Source of the DNA: Hippopus hippopus
Lineage: Eukaryota; Mollusca; Bivalvia; Cardiida; Cardiidae
Length of the DNA stretch: 64,000 nucleotides
Direction of reading: 5' to 3'
Assembly (NCBI GenBank): GCA_946811185.2
Contig: OX328106.1
Coordinates: 9,838,777-9,902,776 of the forward strand
Of this stretch, positions 47,804-61,160 are shown piece after piece. The notes below the pieces were generated by a model, which did not search any database, was not told the origin of the DNA, and saw only the letters and a program-made list of their open reading frames with translations. The stretch's first letter is position 1, and each line of letters opens with the position of its first letter. Both the position numbers and the translations under genes were made by a program.

Positions 47804-48673
47804 ATGGCCTCTGAAAACGACAGTGATGAGGAAGAGTTCTTGTTGACTGACACAGCTTTAGAAAATGCTGAAAATTTTAAAGCTGCCTGGAATGGAGACG
47901 TAGGTTTCCTTAAGCGAGACAAGTATATAGTAGTGAGAGGATCAACAATTGGTAAAGACGAGGATTGCGGTATTAATTTAATGCCTGATATTGACGGAAT
48001 TAGTATTTTGTGGAAGGACATTGGAAAGGGATTGGAAATAAGTTACACGCATCTAAACTTGTCACCTAGATATAGTTATGAATTAAAGCCCATTTATTCA
48101 GTTGTTAAGAAACATTTGAAACTGACAGATTATGACGATATTGGTATAGCTAATTTGAAATACAGTGTTGGGTATCAAGTGATGTATAGTGAAGGTTGGG
48201 ACACATGGCTCATGTTTCTGCCAAAGCAAAAGCGGAATAGTCCAGACTACACGAGGTTGCTTTGCAACATGACAGAACGCAATATTGAAATTATTCGAGT
48301 AGAATTCCAGAATGGACTGAAAGAATTATAGAAGACAGGAATTGCAACAGACACCTTGGCCAAGAATAATCTTGACAATCTGTTATGAATGTTCGTGTTA
48401 CCAGGAGACCGGGGTGTCGTACTGAATGTTCTTCAAAGAAGTATCGAACATGCAGACTTATACAATCCCACCTTTGAAGCGAAGATGTTTACGTTTAGAC
48501 TTGGGGAAAAGTGCAGATCTGTTTTGTCATCCAGAGATTTATCGAATATTTGTCTTTATCCACAGAATGTGCGTTTCCTACAGATGTATTCCGACATGCC
48601 ACATCGTCGTCCTCGTACGGTGGTCCATCCGGTATTCAGGATCCGTGATTGTTGTAGACGGTATTTATCGTGA
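47804..48673 (+). CDS. cassette ORF a, unit 7
   Basis: Same reading and same two stops as unit 1. Confidence 0.5.
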
Positions 48674-49346
48674 AATGAATAGACAAATTAAAAGCAGACG
48701 CTACACAATACATAAGCGAAGTACGGAACAATTTTAATCAGATGAGAGCAGGGGTGTGCCGTTTGGAGTTCGTAGTTTGCTTACCCGATTGTCTTTGTTG
48801 TGTTGAAGGCAAAGAACTAATAAACCAAAGCAATGTTTATGCATTGTTACAAGAGCACGCAATGCTAGCACCTTTTGATAACTCGGGAAACGTTGTTGGT
48901 TGTATCAGAGAAGTTGGTCTCTACCTTTGCGATAGACTTATGGATATATATAGAACAGCCCATTTTGCAATCAGTCAAGGACTTATTCGGTGAATTTAGG
49001 AATTGGACTTTCGTCCCCCTCTCGCTCATTAACAGATCAAAATGGTTTTCTTTGTTTGGAGGATAGTTCATCGTGCTGTCTTAATGAAACTTCATCTCCT
49101 CCATTGAGTATCTACACACAGAATGTGACAGTGCAAGGACAAATTAAGAGATTGTTTGGGCCATACAACTACATCAATTCTAGTCAGGTCGTGTCCGGAG
49201 GGCGCAATAATCATGTGTCTTCTAGAGGATTTGTATTCGACCGGAAATGTGTTTTTGCGTTTTCCCGACTTTTTGTTGTCGATGAAGAAAGCTTCTGGAA
49301 ATCAAAATTAAAGAATTGTTGGAGGAATAAATTCGAAGGACCTTGA
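48450..49346 (+). CDS. cassette ORFs b-c-d, unit 7
   Basis: ORFs b, c (48742-48993) and d (48990-49346). The variant at 49116 is A (Thr), while the duplicate partner, unit 5, has T. Confidence 0.35.
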
Positions 49347-50295
49347 TGGAAAGATTGTTGGTTGCAAGAAATACAAGTGGCCAATAGTATTTGGATGTAT
49401 AAAGAGCATGTTAAAAGGAGACACGAAAAGGCTAGTGACCATGTGCATCGAAGGAATACGTTCTTCTGATCTTGGATTTTTCCCTGCAGTTCGATTCTTT
49501 GATCAAAATAGGAATTGGAGTTATACCTATGGAGTGTGGGTTTTGATGGACGGAGAATCTGGTCAAGGGACATTCGAGAACGAGGCGAACAGCCTTCATG
49601 GATTGCTATTGCTGGAGTTAGAACGATAGAAGATATGTCACACGAGCCACTATCAAAATATGGTGTTTCCATGGCTTAAAGATGTACTTGAGAAGATAGC
49701 AGAGAAGAAACTGGGCCAGAATGAGAAGGTGTTAGTACTAACCTTTGTCAGTAGTGTAGCTTTGATTATGAATGGGAAATATGTAGACTACAATAACATC
49801 AGTAGGTTGGAACCAAAGCTACCCATTACACAGTTCACACTTCGATTGCTTGAGGTCCAGTGTAAGTTTAGACTTGGTAATGTGAATACCATTCGACTGC
49901 TAAAGTTGCACCCATCAATTCCCCACAAACTGACACAGGTCGAGAAGAACAAAAGACAGAAGGTGGACCAAGAAACTGTTCAACAAAGGGAAAGTACCCG
50001 GGAAATGATCAGAGACGATAACGAACTGGTAGGACTAGAAACGATAGCCGAAGAAACAGAAAATGTGGGTAATTCAAAGATAGGAAAGAGCAGACATGTA
50101 CCCACTAATGCATGTATAATCAAATCAGCCTGGAGTGAAGGCGAAGTGGAAATATTGAAAGAAGTAATGGGTCAAAAGAAAGGAGGTCGAGTTGAGAGGT
50201 ACAGGTTGTATCAGAATATGTGTCAGGAAAAGGGTATACCCGATACGTCGGAAAAGGCTTTTATTGTCAAGATGAACAGATTTGAAAAACAATAG
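49312..50295 (+). CDS. cassette ORF e, unit 7
   Basis: TAG at 49627-49629; 211-codon ORF from 49660. Confidence 0.5.
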
Positions 50296-50360
50296 AAGTA
50301 ATCGTACTGAATTAATGATTTAATAGAATTTGCGTTGAGGTACTGAAAAGAGTAGAAACA

Positions 50361-50660
50361 ATGAGCCTCTGACCTCAAAGAATAGTGAGTCTCTGACCTC
50401 AAAGACACTCAGATTAAGAATTGTGATAGTGAGTCTCTGAACTCAAAGACACTCAGATAGAGTAGTGATAGGGAACCTCTGAGCTGAAAGACACTCAGAT
50501 TAAAAATAGTGAGCCTCTGACCTCAAAAACACTGAGAATAAGAATAGTGAGCCTCTGACCTCAAAGACACTCAAATTAAGAATAGTGAAGGTCTGACCTC
50601 AAAGACACTCGGATTAGGAATTGTGATAGTGAACCACTGAACTCAAAGACACTCATACTA
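50361..50660 (+). repeat. shortened 38-44 bp minisatellite, unit 7
   Basis: About 300 bp long like unit 5, but made of a different selection of copies (GAGCTGAAAGAC and GAAGGTCTGACC variants). The deletion therefore differs, or conversion has acted since the 16 kb duplication. Confidence 0.88.
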
Positions 50661-50914
50661 CATCGAGTTCGAGGCAATTAATTGAAAGACCTATTACAAC
50701 ATAAAAGCCAAACCTAGCGACAATGAGTAGGGTGGCGCCCGATGAAACCCCTGCCCATGAGCAGCTAATACGTTTAAAAACTGGGGGACTAGGTGCCAGG
50801 CGTAAATCATTACGAGAGTTCAAAATTAAATTTTTAAACTTTCATATAAATAAATAGATAACAAGTGAAATGACTGTTAAAAAATGCAATTAATCTGGTT
50901 GACGTATGAATAAT

Positions 50915-52324
50915 GCCTTCCCCAGCTTACCCCAATTGTTCCTTTGCCTTCCCCTGTCATCTCCAAATGCTCCTTTGCCTTTCTCCGCCATTCCAAAAAG
51001 TTTCCATGCCTTCTTCGCCTTCCCCAAGTCATTTTTTGCCTTCCCCCGCCTTCCCAGTCTTTCCCTGCCTTCCTCTAGTAAACCTTTGCATTTCCCCGCC
51101 TTCCCTTAAGACAAATGTGCATTCCCCCGCCTTCCCCATGTCATTTTTTGCCTTCTCCCGCCTTCCCAAAGTATTCCCCTGCCTTCCCTTATTTAACTTT
51201 TGCTTTCCCCCGCCTTCCCCACGTCACTCTTTGTGTTCCCCCACATTCCCCAAGGTTTCCCATGCCTTCCTATAGTCAACTTATGCATTCCCCGCCTTCC
51301 CCTAGTACAATTGTGCTTTTCCCTGCCTTTCCAAAGTATTGCCCTGCCTTCCCCTAGTCAACTTTTGCTTCCCCCGCCTTCCCCACGTCACTCTGCGCCT
51401 TCCCTTGCGTTCCCCAAGGTTTCCCCTGCCTTCCCCTAGTAAACTTTTGCCTTCCTCCGCCATCCCCAAATGATCCATTGCCTTCTCCTGCCTTCTCGAA
51501 GTCCACTTTTGACTTTCATCGCCTTCCCCAAGTCATTTTTTGCCCCCTTCGCCTTCCCAAAGGGTTCGCCTGCCTTCTGCACGTGTACTTTTGCCGTCCC
51601 CCGCCCTTCCCAAGTGATCCCGTGCCTTCCCCTACCTTCCCGAAGTTACTTTTTGCCTTCCCCGGCTTCCCCAGTGTTCTGCCTTTCCCCACCTCACCCA
51701 AGTGTTTTTTTTTTTTTTATCCTTCCCCTGCCTTACCCAATGTGTTCCCCTGTCTTCCGTCGCCTTCCCCAAGTACAACTTTACCTTGCCCCACTTTCCC
51801 AACACATTTTTTGCCTTCTTCCCCAAACGTTATCCTGCCTTCCCAAAAAAAAAAAAATTTGCTTTCCCCGCCTTCCCCTGGAACAATTTTGCCTTCCCCC
51901 GTCTTCCCCAAGTCAATTTTTGCCTTCCCCTGCCTTCCCCTAGTACAATTTTCCTTCCCCCGCCTCCCCCAAGTGTTCCCCTAGTCCACTTTGCCTTCCC
52001 CGCATTGCCAAGTCACTTTTTGCATTCCCCCGCCTTGCCTAAGTGGTTCCCTGCCTTCTCCCACCTTCCTCAAGTACAATTTTTCCTTACCCTGCCTTCC
52101 CGAAGTCATTTTTTGCGTTCCCCACCTTCCCCATTCAATTTTCCCTTCCCTGCCTTCCCCAAGTAACTTCTTTACTTCCCCCACTTTACCCAAGCGTTCC
52201 CATGCCTCCCCCACCTTCCCCAAGTACAATTTTGCCTTCCCTCGTCTTCCCCAAGTCGACTTTTGACTACCCCCACCTTCCTCAATCTTCCCCTCCCTTC
52301 TCCAAGTCAACTTTTTCCTTTCTA
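50915..52324 (+). repeat. flank pyrimidine-rich minisatellite, copy II
   Basis: Matches copy I, with an A-run difference near 51845 and a 2-base loss near 52287. Confidence 0.9.
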
Positions 52325-53974
52325 GTTTGCCGACGGGCGTAACACCAATTTCGATGACAGAGGATTAAGTGAGGAATTATGAATGAAGTGTGATTGTTAG
52401 TTGATAGGGTCATAAATTACAAGCTTCCACACAAAGGATATCCCTTTAACTCTTTACCACACAATCCCTCGTTTTAACGACCCTGAGGAATAATGCTTCT
52501 GGAAACATTGTGAGAAAAGGAGAAACTGCTGGTCACCAGCAATTTTCTTCTTTTTCCACAACATTAAATTTTTCTTATCAAGAACAAATTCCATCATTTC
52601 AGCCACATACCAAACAATATCGCAAAACAGACCTTAGAAAGTAGTGAAAATATTTATTAAAGTTGAAAGGAAAAACAGGGTTGGAAAAGCGGAATTGTGA
52701 CAGAAAACAGTAAATAAAAAACCTTGAAAATTGGCATGGAAGATAATAACTATGATGGAAAAAAAAATGGGGACAAGAGCAAGTTTAAATATGTGCTTTC
52801 TGATTTTCACTGATGTGAAACAACATAGCATAATTTGGGCACTTATATTCATTCTTGCCCCATACAATTTGAAAATTCTACACCCGAGTTCAAGGAAAAA
52901 TATTGTCCTTGACTGTGTATTTTACGAATCGTGTGCCTGATAAAGGGTGATGGGTCTGAAATATCTGATACACCAGTACATAAGGGCGGAGGGTGAGTTG
53001 ATTGATTCACTTATAAACGAACTTTGATTCTGTTCTTAATGGAAGTTAGGACATTATTAGTGGAAGGTAGCTAAGTAATTCTTTATTTCTACACAGTCTC
53101 GACTTCTTTTCTTGCATTTTGCCTCATCCCCTTATTTTATAATATTAGAATTGTTTCTTTTGTTTCGAAGGAAATAAATCAGGAGCCTTGATATTTCAAA
53201 GCGTAAATTTGGTTTTGCAATTGGGTGTCAGAATTCCTCTACAGGGTAATTGCTATTTTAGTCAATCTTTGGTATTATATTGGCTTATATTATCGCCACT
53301 ACTACAACTGCAGCCAAGCAAGCACAGCATTTCGTGTTCTAAAATAAGCGAAATTATTTCAGGCAATACAACGAAAAGAACTATACAGTAAGAGTACCTT
53401 TTAAACAAAGCAAATAAGAGTAATAGATCTATATATTTGGCGGAGAAATTGGGAAAGCCAAATTTGTTTATAGGGTAATGGAGGCCTAGCTTTACTCACT
53501 TGAAAGAAATCTGAAATGAAGTTTCAATATATCGGTGTAATTCAGTTATAGAAACGGTTAAATCAACTAGATTATGTAGAGACAGGAGTCGTATATATTT
53601 GCCATTTTTTTCCTCTTCTGTTTTTTTCTTTCCTCTGCATCATGAATTTGATCACAGCCAAGAAAAGACGGCTATTGTTAAAATTTTATCATAAGGAACT
53701 AATGCACATGTACGAAATTATCATTTTTAAGCGATTTACTGCTATATTTCTATCCAAACTTATTTGGGTACGATGTTTCAAGGGGACGATATCGTGTCTT
53801 CTGTGCCGAAAAAGTACAATAATAAAATAGTAATAAATAACAATAATAACAAAATAGTTTCTGTTATCTGTCCGCCATGTTGAAATCCGTGGCAATACAC
53901 TTCAAAACCCGCTCGCGAAATAGGCAAGCGCTAGTGGCGAGCAAAGGCTAGCTCGCAAGCGCTCACCTTATCGA
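52325..53974. other. AT-rich gene-free flank, copy II
   Basis: Duplicate of 36249-37898; nothing coding recognised. Confidence 0.5.
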
Positions 53975-54782
53975 ACGCACGGCTGGTGTGCATCATACTG
54001 TTACCACCTAACCCTGGGCGAGATACCAGAAGTGGGGTACACCTATCAGGCGGCATGGTGGTGACAGAAGGGTTACTGCTGTTGATCGATATTTGGTCAA
54101 CCAGGCTAGAAGAAACCGCTTCGCGACTTCAACTCTACTGCATTCTAACCTTCAAAATGCTTCTCGGGTCAGAGCTAAGACTTAGACCGATGGACCATGT
54201 TGGTTGGAGCAGAATGAACTGGTGACCTCTCTTATTTACAGATTAGTCCCAATACTGCTTGTACTATACGGATATGCGTGTTCGAATGTGGAGAAGGCCT
54301 GGGGAGGGTTTCATACAGTAAACATTGCTGTGCATGATTGATACGGGGGTGGCTCTATCAAAATATGGGGCAAGATAAGTTGGGATGGACGAACTGACCT
54401 TGTTGTGGTCGATCGAGGCACAATGACTACCCAGCGGTATCGACATAAAATTCTCGACACACAGATATGTTTCTATGCTGGTGCCGTTGGCGATGGGTTC
54501 ATTTGAATGGACGACAATGCTTGTCCTCACACGGCCCCTGTTGTTTAAGAGTACCTGCAAAGGAAGGGTATCCAGCGTATAGATTTGCCATCCTGTTTCC
54601 CCGACTTAAATCCAATTGAACATATGCGGAATGAGTTACAGATCCAAATTTCAGCCCGTCAGGTCCAGCCACAAAGCATTCAGCAGCTTGGTGCATTCGT
54701 CGTCGAGGAATGGAATTCCATTCCACAAATAGAGAATCTTACACGAGTTTTTATGTTTTATCATTTTTATCAAACGAGTTGA
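53975..54782 (+). pseudogene. Tc1/mariner-like transposase pseudogene, copy II
   Basis: Same stops and frameshifts as copy I. One visible base change near 54481 (G for A) alters the Asp of YADAVGDGF to Gly. Confidence 0.85.
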
Positions 54783-56410
54783 CTAAAATTGTATGACGCG
54801 AGCCTTGGCGAGCGTCAAATACATTTCAGTCAACGAATAACATAAAACGAATAACAGACAAAAAAATCCTGCATCATCACCTTTTGACTACATTCTGTTA
54901 ACGGGTCCATGTTTACAGTTGTAGTTTAGTTTCAAATTTGTACATACACAAGTAGATAGCTCCATGACATATACATCGAAAGTCGAATAAAACTCTACAG
55001 GGTTAGGTCAGTTTACCAATTACTTTTACGAGTCCTAATTTATGCATCAATGACGGCATGGCCACAGCCAACTGAACAATCTAAACCATGTTTTCTGCAA
55101 ATACATTTCATTGTATCACAGATTGTTTTCAACGGACTATGTTCAAAATACATAACCTGGAGCAGGAAAATGCGAGCTTTTATTGGCGAGAATATTCGAT
55201 CTCCTTGTTATCATTTTTAGAATCTTTTCAAACAGTACAAGTAATAAGAAAGTAAAAAAGGAAAATCACCGGAAGAAATATACATCATTTTATGAACATT
55301 CATTTAGTTTTGCACAAAAAATATAGAAAAGCCTGGTTTTGAGTATGGTAAATGTACAAATATGCATGTTATATAAAGACCATTGAGGGATGATTTGACC
55401 GAATCAAGGATTTAACTTCAATAAATACTAACGGACGGATTTTTCTTAAAATTTCAACACTTATAGTATTTTTAATTCTGAATAATAATAAAAAAATAAT
55501 AATAATAATAAGAAGAAGAATGGCACCTACCCGTGCTTATTTCGTCAGAAAACAGGGATGAAGATTTTTCAAGGAAAAATTAGGATAAAAGCTCAGCAGA
55601 CATAAGTAGATGAAGATATGTACTTTCTGGCCCAAAACGTGACGCAATTTTAGTTCGAACTAAAAATGTGTTGCAATTTTAAAACGAAGCTTGATTCACG
55701 CGACACCGTATTAAAGAAATTGGGACGCATATAAAATAAGGAAGTGTCGTGAGTAGTGTAAAGAAGAATTACCAGACAATATGTTTTGGAAAAAGCAAGG
55801 AAGATGTAATCCTTTCAGAGCCTTTTTAAAACGAAAGGTCAAAGTGCAACCAACGAGGGGGGTGAATAAATAAATATCGCAAAACGGTGGTTTCTGAGCG
55901 ACCGTGGTTATTTATAAACCAAACAGAACTCGATCTCCTCCTAGCGAGAGACGATCGCAACGTGCTATTTTCCAAAAACTTTCCTCCTCCTATGAGACTG
56001 CTTGGCGTCTTGGCGATCTTCCATTAAAAAAGGGCTTTTAAAAGACCTCCTCGTCGTGGAAACACTAAAACCGGATGGTAAAATAAGTACAGTAGGATGG
56101 AAAGTCTTGGTTGCATCATAGCCATAGTTATGGTTTAAATACTCACTACCAAAAAAAAAATGCACCCAATAACCCCCACGAAAAAAAATTTGCTCCAAAT
56201 TTTACGGTCTTTCTCGACAAGAGGGAAAAACCCCCTAGCGCAAAAAAAAAGAGGCGCGCGCAATTTAAAACCTGTTCGGGTTTTAAATTCTTTTACGCCT
56301 CCTGTACGGTTTTAAATGTCTTACCCCCTAAAAAGGTTAAGTAATTTTTTTAACAATAAAAAAAGAATTGAGTTAAGAAATATTTTTACTAAATAAAATC
56401 GGAAAAAAAG
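54783..56410. other. gene-poor stretch before Polinton genes, copy II
   Basis: Duplicate of 38707-40334. Confidence 0.5.
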
Positions 56411-57490
56411 ATGGCAAGCAAAAAGAATATACAACAAAAACAAGAACCAACTAAAGAAAAACAGTTTTGTAAAGCCGGAAATCTTTGACGGAGAAAACCT
56501 AAGTCTTGGCGATGTATTTACACATTCTAATTACGCCTTCATAAGGCAGAGCTTGAGTATGGGTATTCTAATGGAGAAAAAGGGCCATTATTTATTCGTA
56601 CTCCTCTGTTTTCTTATGGCGTCAATGCTTATGAAGATAAAGTTCTAAAAAGTTCACGGCGAAACATCAACAATCTCATGGACTTGGCCACCGCTCTCGT
56701 TTAGGAATGGAATAACATTCCTGATGCAGTGATTTTACGTTATGTAAGGTCTATGCGACGTCGAATAATTGCTTGTATCGAGAGCAGAGGTGGCCATAAA
56801 AGATATTGATTGAAAAATCATAAGAACTTTAAGAAAAAAAACCTAACTTTAATGTTACCTTAGTCTTTGAATACTTTTGCAACTTTTATTTTAGTACCAC
56901 CTTCATTTAAACTGCAAAAACCTAACTTAAACTTTCTGTTAGTCAAAATCTGATTAGCCTGGCATTTTTTACAGACTCTGAACTAAAGAATGATACCAAA
57001 TTTGTTGGTCTTCATTAAAACATGCGCCGAGAAATAAAAGAAAACTAAGTGCACACTTATTTATGGAACTGAGTACAGTTTAGAAATCCTAAAGTACAAA
57101 GCCGATGCATCTCCACAATTTTACCCAAAGCTTTTGGACAACAAGTATAGTGGTGAAGAAGAGCTTAAAATAACCACAAAATTTCACAGAAAAGCAACAT
57201 CTAAGGACAAACCGTAAAATATAACCAACGGTTTTGTAAAAGCAGACCCTCTTTCTTACGTTAAAAAACAGTGTGAAGTGGTTTGTTTTTTAAAAACAGA
57301 GGGCATTTTTGCCAACGCAAACGTATCCATAGCGTATCCATAAACCAAGCTTTCCTCGGTTATTATAAACAAAGAAGTTGTGCAACTACCCACAAAGAAA
57401 GTTCTTATGCCTAATCCTTTAGAAGAAGCGCTAGGTTCTGACAATGACGAGGAGGAAAATCTTTCAGACATTCCGGAAGAAGACAACTAA
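56411..57490 (+). pseudogene. conserved Polinton-type gene with acidic tail, disrupted, copy II
   Basis: Duplicate of the gene at 40335 with the same nested insertion and the same acidic C-terminal tail. Confidence 0.5.
56657..56809 (+). mobile_element. nested Tc1-like transposase fragment, copy II
   Basis: Same fragment at the same place as in copy I, so insertion preceded the 16 kb duplication. Confidence 0.75.
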
Positions 57491-57550
57491 ATCATTTACA
57501 AGTCCAACTCGATCAAGATAGATATGTAAGCGTGCGTTACGTTGGGGTTG

Positions 57551-58621
57551 TTAGACCTCGAGATAAAGTTTTACGATGTTGGATTGCTTTCTCTCGAGCG
57601 GCTTGGGAAAAACTACGCAACTGCAATATTTGTCCGATTTTTTAACGATAGAATAATCAACCTGCTCCAATCCGTTTACCGCGATATTAACTTTTACTTC
57701 TTCCGGTATATTGGGCTTATCTTTAACAAACATTAAGCTACCTCTTATAATTCTGCCCGGCGCGCTCATGCAGTAACCCCCCAAACCGTGTTCAGAGCCT
57801 GAATTACCATTACCGAACGAAAACTCGTAATTGCCGTTTCCTATTGCACCCTTTTCTTCACTCCATACGGTGCGGGGCCTATGAGAGAAGGGAGCGATAC
57901 TTTTCTATCCACGTAGGATTTTGTTGCCAAATCTCTCTCTTCTACCGGGGCTGCGGCGTTTTTTAGAGAAAAACCTTGGAGATTCACGTTAGCTCTTGCC
58001 GAGAAACTCCCATCCGGATTATTTACGATAGCCCCGCCGTTGTCGATGTAATTTTTATTGGCTGCGGCGTCACGGTGTACGGGATTCGGCAATCCGGTAA
58101 TGGAGTGGTCTCCATATCTATTTCACCGGCCACGGAAAAAGATCCGTCTCGGTTTTTTGTTAAAGCTTTTTCACCCGCGGTAGCCGCCTCGACAACGGTA
58201 TCTACGTACAAGTATACCCCCGCATATTTATATCCCCAACGGCGGAAAAAATGCCGTCTTGTTGCTGCACTATCGCTTTACCACCCCTATCCACGTAACT
58301 TTTAGTAGCGACTTCGCTCGGTTCTGTTGGCTCCTTAACGATTTGTATTGTATTAAAACCCATGTTTATAAACCCGAGAGCATGATATCCTCCATTTTGC
58401 TTTAATAATCCCGTATTATCATCGACGTAATTTTTAGTCGCGACGTCTTGAGGATTCGTAGGATTCGAGACGTTCGTTAGTGTGTTTCCGCTCATGTTAA
58501 TGGAACCCGTTAAAGTATTTTCTCCGTACTTGCGCACAAAGTTTTTATTAACGTAGGCTAGAGAAACGCCATCGGATACGGCTTCCGATTTTCTCGCTCT
58601 TCCGAATTTATCTACCGACAT
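57551..58621 (-). pseudogene. fibre-like protein with ATKxYVD repeats, copy II
   Basis: Same frame breaks and same repeat modules as copy I. Confidence 0.7.
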
Positions 58622-59011
58622 TTTTTATTATCTCCTGCAAACCTTTTCCACGAGATAGTAATTTTAGAATGTAAAGACAGAGATGCCCGCAAAAAGTTTG
58701 TCTTGATCCTTGTAACTGTTCCGTATTGTAAAAAATAGGACTTTTTAAGTGGGCGGCCGCAGGCCGAAGCTGTCAAAGTAGTACTTTCTGTCTCCGTTTT
58801 TGTACCAGACAACCCAGTGAGTTCCAGGGCTGTCAGAATCATCTAGGTTTAGTATTCCGCACTCTTCTTTTAGAAGCTTTTTATACAAAGTATCTCTTAA
58901 AAATACTCCTCTGAAACTGGGTATTCTCAACTTACGAACCGCGAATAGAAGCTGTAAGTTGCTTAAAGGCTTGTTTGGTAAAGTTACGTTATCAACCTTT
59001 ATAACCGGCAT
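58608..59011 (-). pseudogene. adenain-like cysteine protease, frameshifted, copy II
   Basis: Same His/Asp boxes in the first frame and Cys box in the shifted frame (near 58680-58696). Confidence 0.85.
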
Positions 59012-59012
59012 T

Positions 59013-59907
59013 TTATATATTTACGATGTCTTTGTTACCAACCCAAGAATTAAACTCGTCCGAATATCCTTTCCATTTCACCAAAGATTTTTTCTTTCCT
59101 TTCTTAATGACTCGTTCTATCCTAAACAGCTCTTGTTCCGTCTTTTGCAGCTCGGGATCGTAGAAAGTGCCTCGAATTTCTTCTCCATTAAGATCCGCGA
59201 TTTTATAAGTTACGGGAGAGGTAAGTTTTACTTCGAAAATGGTAAAAATTTCTTCCGTCCACCTCGTAGTATATCCTTTCTCAAAGGTCTTTTTCTTCTT
59301 AGAAATTCTTACGCTATCGCCGACGGAGAACTTGGGTTTTTTTTCTTTCTCTTTCTTCTATAGGATAGAGGGTCCTAAAAACCTTGTTTTCGTTGGCCTT
59401 TTTACTAGCGTTGACGGGCGTCATCTTAGTAGAAGAATGTCGCGTATTGTTGTATTCTTTAACGAGGTTAGGAGCACATCGATGTAGACGTTTGTAGGCT
59501 GAGCAGAAAAGAACTTCCACATTTTTTTTTTTTTTTCATGGTCCTAATCCATCTCTCAACGACGCTAGACTTTTCCTCGTTCTCCGTAGAATACAGCTCG
59601 GTCAAGCGTTGTAAAATTCTTTACCTTTGTCCACCCATATCTTTTCCGGCTTTCTTTCCCTAAAAATCTCCGCTAAAGCATCCGCGACTACCTTTCCCGT
59701 CTTGTTTTTTAAGGGCACCAACTAACCGTATTTGGAAAAGACGTCTATGACCGCGAAAGGGTATTTTACGCCACGATTAAACTTGGAAAAAGCTTGCATA
59801 TCCACCAAGTCGGCCGCCCATATCCTATCTTTACCACCGACTCGAACTCTCCTTTTCCGGAATTTTCTTTGTACGGGTTTGTGTAACTCCTCCGCTAAAA
59901 TGCTTTT
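59013..59907 (-). pseudogene. Polinton integrase with chromodomain, truncated, copy II
   Basis: As copy I, except that the A/T run near 59523 is shorter by 3 bases. The frame relation across the run is therefore unchanged. Confidence 0.88.
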
Positions 59908-60310
59908 TTAAAACCCATTTCGAATCTTTTCTTAGTTCCGATCAAGCCAGAAACGAGGTTTCTCTCCATTTTCTCCCTCAAAGTAGGGTTGTAAATCTCC
60001 TGGAGTTCAGACAACATGTTTTTGTCGCAAACGTCGTTTCTGGTCCTTGTATCATTATGCTTTAGGTAGCAAACGTCGTGATGATAGGCGGCGCAATCTA
60101 CCCTGTTTACGGGTTTACTCACTTTTTAGGCGTTAAATCAGGGTTTAACCTTTTCTTAAGTTTCGTGCCGGGGCCCGTAAAATTATGCCCCGGCAAATGC
60201 ATTTCGAAGGGCATATTGTTAATCATCTTGTTTAGCATGCTACACCCGGCTTTACCTTTTACGAACTGGGTTTTCCTAATTCCGCAAACGGCGCATTAGC
60301 CTTGAACCAT
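59895..60310 (-). pseudogene. PLA2-like virion protein, copy II
   Basis: Same early TAA, same frameshift and same YHHDVCY box as copy I. Confidence 0.78.
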
Positions 60311-60393
60311 GTTGCGTCCGTTTTTGGAGACGGTCGGCGTTTGGTTTAAGGTTTCGGTCCTTTTTTTACACTTTAATATTAAAGAATATTAAA
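60311..60393. promoter_or_regulatory. divergent intergenic region, copy II
   Basis: Identical 83 bp gap between the PLA2-like and ATPase starts. Confidence 0.4.
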
Positions 60394-61158
60394 ATGGACA
60401 TTGCGGATCTATCTTGGAACGAGAACCTTGTTAAAAGACACAACCACAGACTTTTACCGAAAAGTATCCGAGGTATTATCATGGTCAAATCCGGCTGCGG
60501 GAAAACTACGCTTTTGTTGAGACCGGAATGGCTAGACTATCAAAAGCACTTTGTTCTTGCAAAAAGTCTTTTTCAGCCGGAGTACCGTATCATTAAAAAA
60601 GTTTTTGAGGAAAAAATTCCTAAAGAGCTTATTCTCCGCTTGTTTGGGATTCGCGACGAAGTTATTTCTCGGGAGGTTTCTCCGATGGACGTGGTTGAGG
60701 AATGGGCAAAAAGCATTCCGGAAAAGTCGTATATAGAGTGTAATTTTTTCGAAACCGCTAAAGACATTCCCGATCCGAGGGAGCTACAACCTTCCGATAA
60801 AAATCTAATGATCTTTGACGATCTTTTGTTGGAAAAGCAAAACAAGTGCGAGGCCTACTAGATTCGCGGAAGACATAGTAACGTGGACTGTTTTTACCTT
60901 TCCCATAATTTTTTTAGGCTCCCCCTGCAAACGATTAGAGAAAACGCGAATTTTATTCTTGTTTTTCCCCAAGACCTAAAAAATATCAATCACATTTACG
61001 GCGATCACGTTGGCCGGGACATGACTAAAAAAGAGTTTAGTGATCTTTGTAAAAAGGTTTGGGAAGAGCTGTTTGGTTTTTTTGTTATCGACCTTTCTAG
61101 GGATAAGTATACGGGAAAGTACAGAAAGGGGTTAGACACCTTTTATATATCCTATTAA
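60394..61158 (+). pseudogene. FtsK/A32-like DNA packaging ATPase, one in-frame stop, copy II
   Basis: As copy I, with the same TAG (60859-60861). One change near 61071 gives Leu for Pro in the C-terminal part. Confidence 0.88.
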
Positions 61159-61160
61159 AA

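Larger units (their letters stand above)
47804..50834 (+). repeat. macrosatellite unit 7 (3'-truncated edge copy)
   Basis: Counterpart of unit 5. It ends at the same junction and shares its private base changes next to the flank, as expected if 5 and 7 are duplicates of one edge unit. The minisatellite composition differs from unit 5. Confidence 0.93.
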
